A stretch of DNA of 8,516 nt. Origin: JBEKHI01 sp050012355. Lineage in GTDB: Bacteria; Actinomycetota; Actinomycetes; Streptosporangiales; Streptosporangiaceae. Shown here in pieces: positions 5,867-8,516 of this stretch (position 1 is its first letter; each line of letters begins with the position of its first letter). The position numbers and the translations under genes were made by a program. Below the pieces are notes generated by a model. The model did not search any database, was not told where the DNA came from, and saw only the letters and a list, made by a program, of their open reading frames with translations. The stretch spans positions 1-8,516 of the forward strand of contig JBEKHI010000362.1 in the NCBI GenBank assembly GCA_050012355.1, given 5' to 3'.

Positions 5867-5922
5867 CGATGGGCCATCGATAGCGCCATAGCCCCAGCGA
5901 TCGGCCATCGATGGGGCTAGAG
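5867..5922. repeat. 56-bp palindromic intergenic repeat, copy B
   Basis: Second copy of the element at 4764-4819, with six substitutions and no indels. The small CGATGG/CCATCG inverted repeat is intact, its only change being at the unpaired centre. The large 14-bp inverted repeat keeps 12 of 14 pairs. It begins 15 bp past the stop of the minus-strand Lrp gene, in the same relative place and orientation as copy A after the DUF6504 gene. It probably acts as the Lrp transcript's 3' hairpin. Confidence 0.8.
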
Positions 5923-5937
5923 CGGAGGGCAGGAGCG

Positions 5938-6915
5938 TCAGGGGGCTAGGGCGTGGGGGGTGGCGGTGATGCGGGCTGGGATCGTGGAGGATTGCTTCAG
6001 GGTGCGGATGATGGGGGAGGTTTCTACTCGGTCGACCGAGCGGAGGGAGCCTACCCGGGAGGTCAGGAAGTCGTAGAGCGCCTCTTCGTCGCGGCAGACC
6101 GCGCAGGCCAGGAGGCTGAACGCTCCGGTGGTGGCCGCCGCGTAGGCCACCTCGGGGAACTCACCGAACGCCTCTCCGGTGGCGGCTAGCTCCGACGGCG
6201 GCACCGACAGCCATAGCCAGGTCGGCGCGTGAAACCCGAACGCGGGCAGGTCGAACTCCAGGTCGTAGATCATCGTCCCGGACTCGAGGAGCTGGTCCAT
6301 CCGCCGCCGGACCGTCGACTCGGACCAGCCCACCGCCTTCGCCAGGTCGGCGTGACTGGTCCGCCCGTCGACCCCCAGCTCGCGAAACAGCGCCAGGTCC
6401 AGCTCACCGATTTCCAGCATCTCTTCCCGCACCGGGTGCCGCAGCGGTTCCACCTGGTCCGGCGAGAGCATCCGCAGGAATCCCAGTCCGCCATTCGCCG
6501 CCACGTACAGGTGCAGCAGCCGGTGCGCGCTCACCGCGACGACCCGGCCGCCGCGCGGCAGCTTGGCAAGCACGGCGTCCCGTTCGGCGGCCGCGCCGCG
6601 CACCGTGCACAGCACCTCGGTGTCGCCGGACAACAGCTGGACCCAGGCGGTGTCCGGCCGACGGGCCAGCGCCTCGGCGAGCGGCTGCGCGCTGCCCGGC
6701 ACGCAGCGCAGATGCAGCAGCCAGCCGAGCGACCCCATGGACTGCTTGGCACGCAACCCGACGACCCGGAACACCCCGGCACTGCGCAGCCGCCGGTACC
6801 GCCGCGCCACCGTGTGGTCCGACACCCCGAGCACCGCCGCGATCTCGCTGAACGAGGCGCGTCCGTCCACCGCGAGGCAGTGGATCATCTTCCGGTCGAT
6901 GTCGTCGATTTCCAT
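5938..6915 (-). CDS. Lrp/AsnC-type regulator with two tandem modules
   Basis: This is a cytoplasmic DNA-binding regulator of 325 residues, about twice the usual 150-160 of Lrp/AsnC proteins, because the whole module is duplicated. From the chosen start, the first winged helix-turn-helix is at about 2-49 (IDDIDRKMIHCLAVDGRASF, then SEIAAVLGVSDHTVARRYRR) and the first ligand-binding domain at about 62-134. The second helix-turn-helix is at about 169-217 (DLAKAVGWSESTVRRRMDQL) and the second ligand-binding domain at about 229-310. One chain may mimic a dimer. The ATG at 6915 (MEIDDIDRK) begins at the family-typical first helix; in-frame ATGs at 6918 and 6948 are possible, but none has a well-spaced ribosome binding site. 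A TACGGT hexamer 6 nt upstream of 6915 raises the chance of leaderless transcription. It is divergent from the MFS exporter and so is its likely local regulator. The inducer is unknown. Confidence 0.93.
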   Translation of the reverse strand: MEIDDIDRKMIHCLAVDGRASFSEIAAVLGVSDHTVARRYRRLRSAGVFRVVGLRAKQSMGSLGWLLHLRCVPGSAQPLAEALARRPDTAWVQLLSGDTEVLCTVRGAAAERDAVLAKLPRGGRVVAVSAHRLLHLYVAANGGLGFLRMLSPDQVEPLRHPVREEMLEIGELDLALFRELGVDGRTSHADLAKAVGWSESTVRRRMDQLLESGTMIYDLEFDLPAFGFHAPTWLWLSVPPSELAATGEAFGEFPEVAYAAATTGAFSLLACAVCRDEEALYDFLTSRVGSLRSVDRVETSPIIRTLKQSSTIPARITATPHALAP

Positions 6916-6999
6916 CATCTCACCGTAGCAAATGTCGAAAACCATCATTCATAACGCCGTGACTACCTCTCTCAGCCACCCATCCAGCACCCTGAAGGC
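6916..6999. promoter_or_regulatory. Divergent Lrp-MFS control region with possible operator
   Basis: Both promoters must lie in or near these 84 bp. An imperfect dyad is visible: CGT-N4-AATG (6924-6934), 11 bp, then CATT-N4-ACG (6946-6956), with seven symmetric pairs. Lrp/AsnC proteins bind imperfect dyads, so this is a candidate operator, but symmetry this weak can arise by chance. I see no convincing -35/-10 pair for the exporter. Confidence 0.3.
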
Positions 7000-8487
7000 A
7001 TGCGCAAATGGCTACCGCTCGTCGCGATCTGCGCGGGCACCTTCATGCTGCTAGTCGACGTGACGATCGTGAATGTGGCACTGCCGGACATGGCGAGGTC
7101 ATTGCACACCACGTTCAGCGACCTGCAGTGGGTGATCGATATCTACGCGCTGGTACTCGCGGCGCTGGTGCTAACTGCGGGCTCGGTCGCCGACCGGATC
7201 GGACGGCGCACGGTCTACCTGGCGGGCCTGGTGCTGTTCGCGGCCTCATCGGCGGCGTCGGGCGCGGCGACCAGCGCCGCGATGCTGATCGCGGCCCGTG
7301 GTGTCCAGGGGCTCGGCGCGGCGATGATGTTCGCCACCACCATCGCGCTGCTGAGCAACTCCTATCAGGGCAGGGACCGAGGTGTCGCGTTCGGTGCCTG
7401 GGGAGCGACAAACGGGGCGGCGGCCGCGGCCGGGCCGATACTCGGCGGCCTGCTGACAACCCATGTCGGCTGGCGGTGGATTTTCTATGTGAACCTGCCG
7501 GTCAGCGTGATCGCGGTGGCGATGACGGCGCTGGTGATCACCGAATCCCGCGACCCCGCGGCGCGGCGCATCGACCTTCCCGGCATGGTGACCTTCACCG
7601 CGGCCGCCGCTTGCCTGACCTACGCGCTGATCCGCGGCGGCTGGTCGTCACCGGCCACCCTGGGGTTGCTGGGCTCCGCGATCGTCATGCTCGCGTCGTT
7701 CGTGGTGATCGAGCTGAAGCGGCGGGATCCGATGCTGGACCTGTCCCTGCTGCGAAACCGCGCGTTTAGCGCCCTGATCATCGCCGGCGCGCTGATGTCG
7801 GTGGCTGCCTGGGCCGCGATGACATACGAGTCGCTGTGGCTGCAGTCGCTGCTCGGCAAGTCCGCGATTGGCGCGGGACTGGTGCTGCTGCCCGCCGCGT
7901 TGATGGCGTTCGTCGTGTCAGCCGGACTCGGCAGGCACATGCACCGGTTTTCCCCTCGGCTGCTCATCGGCACCGGGATGGCGATCATCGCGGCCGGGGC
8001 GCTGGCCCAGGCCATGATCAGGTCCGGCTCGGCCGGCTGGGTCATCATGCCGGGTACCGCGCTCGTCGGCGCCGGAGCCGGCCTGGTCATGGGGCCGATG
8101 TCCTCGGCCGCGATGGCCATGGTCCCGCACCAGAAGGCGGGCATGGCGGCGGGCGCGTTCACTACCTTCCGCCAGCTCGGCTACGCATTCGGGATCGCGG
8201 TACTCGGCGAGGTGTTCAGCGGCGGGCTGACCAGGGTCGCCGGCGCGCGGACCGGCGCGGAGCTGACCGGCGGCGAGGCGGGCAACGTGCTGGCCAGGGA
8301 CCCCGGCCTGTCGCGCCTGGTCCACGAGGCGTTCGCCGCCGGCCTTGACCAGACCCTCCTGGTAGCCGCGGGCCTAGGCGTCATCGGCGCCGTGATCGTC
8401 GTCGCCTTCGTCCGCACCCCCACCCAACCCGCCGTCCCCGCCGCGGCCCCCTCCCCCGCTACCCCCGTTCGCCAAGGGCAGCGATGA
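7000..8487 (+). CDS. MFS drug exporter, DHA2 (EmrB/QacA) family
   Basis: This 495-residue inner-membrane protein is predicted to have 14 transmembrane helices and to export drugs or metabolites by proton antiport. Helix 1 carries the DHA2 motif LVDVTIVNVALP (18-29). The loop between helices 2 and 3 has motif A, GSVADRIGRR (61-70), with the key D65. Helix 5 has the antiporter motif C, AGPILGG (144-150), followed by GWRWIFYVNLP (157-167). RQLGYAFGIAVLG (391-403) marks the C-terminal half. The last about 25 residues are a Pro/Ala-rich cytoplasmic tail. The ATG at 7000 is the only reasonable start: the frame is closed by a TAA at 6952 and no other ATG or GTG lies between. GAAGG (6994-6998) is only one base from it, an unusually tight spacing. 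The divergent Lrp gene probably controls it. The substrate cannot be predicted. Confidence 0.95.
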   Translation: MRKWLPLVAICAGTFMLLVDVTIVNVALPDMARSLHTTFSDLQWVIDIYALVLAALVLTAGSVADRIGRRTVYLAGLVLFAASSAASGAATSAAMLIAARGVQGLGAAMMFATTIALLSNSYQGRDRGVAFGAWGATNGAAAAAGPILGGLLTTHVGWRWIFYVNLPVSVIAVAMTALVITESRDPAARRIDLPGMVTFTAAAACLTYALIRGGWSSPATLGLLGSAIVMLASFVVIELKRRDPMLDLSLLRNRAFSALIIAGALMSVAAWAAMTYESLWLQSLLGKSAIGAGLVLLPAALMAFVVSAGLGRHMHRFSPRLLIGTGMAIIAAGALAQAMIRSGSAGWVIMPGTALVGAGAGLVMGPMSSAAMAMVPHQKAGMAAGAFTTFRQLGYAFGIAVLGEVFSGGLTRVAGARTGAELTGGEAGNVLARDPGLSRLVHEAFAAGLDQTLLVAAGLGVIGAVIVVAFVRTPTQPAVPAAAPSPATPVRQGQR

Positions 8488-8500
8488 GTCATCGCTGCCC
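8476..8500 (+). terminator. Hairpin terminator overlapping the exporter stop codon
   Basis: GGGCAGCGATGA (8476-8487) and TCATCGCTGCCC (8489-8500) form a perfect 12-bp inverted repeat with a single central base. In practice this is a 9-bp stem with a 7-nt loop, TGAGTCA. The exporter's TGA stop (8485-8487) is in the loop. A G/C-rich sequence without a T-run follows, as at the dnaE2 end. Confidence 0.75.
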
Positions 8501-8516
8501 TCGGGGGCCGGGGCGC

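Noticed and set aside
5730..5891. 53-codon + strand frame with a plausible GGGAGA ribosome binding site
   Set aside because: Weak third-position GC bias, proline-rich low-complexity product, and its 3' end is repeat copy B. Ribosome profiling or conservation could revive it.

Overview
The window looks like chromosomal DNA from a GC-rich actinobacterium. The genes have a strong G/C third-position bias and use GTG and TTG starts. Termination signals are GC-rich hairpins without U-tracts. The gene content also fits: a DnaE2-type polymerase with a DUF6504 companion, a double-module Lrp regulator and a 14-helix DHA2 exporter. The genus cannot be read from this sequence.

Layout, left to right. (1) 1-120: the last 39 codons of an unidentified + strand gene, closed by a hairpin at 121-145. 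(2) 121-338: a control region with three 11-nt-spaced direct repeats resembling a PHO box, then a stem that would cover the ribosome binding site. It leads into a secreted protein (339-1136, TTG start) made of two copies of a four-cysteine module. (3) 1148-1179: a hairpin shared by the convergent ends of that gene and dnaE2. (4) 5289 down to 1162, minus strand: a DNA-damage-response unit. A sigma70-like promoter overlapped by a LexA/SOS-box-like site is followed by a DUF6504 protein (5138-4857) and then the error-prone polymerase dnaE2 (4626-1162). Usual partners imuA' and imuB are absent from the window. (5) 5290-5937: a gene-poor stretch with a 97-bp GCCCGCT heptamer array that can form G-quadruplexes on the minus strand. 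It also holds the second copy of a 56-bp palindromic repeat; the first copy lies between the DUF6504 gene and dnaE2. (6) 5938-8487: a divergent pair, a tandem Lrp/AsnC regulator (minus) and an MFS multidrug-type exporter (plus), the usual arrangement for a local regulator controlling an efflux pump.

I see no complete mobile element, CRISPR array, tRNA or rRNA, and no wholly new multi-gene system. The most interesting items are the 56-bp repeat placed 3' of two unrelated minus-strand genes, the G4-capable heptamer array, the SOS-type operator on the DUF6504-dnaE2 unit, and the secreted duplicated cysteine protein with its layered control region.
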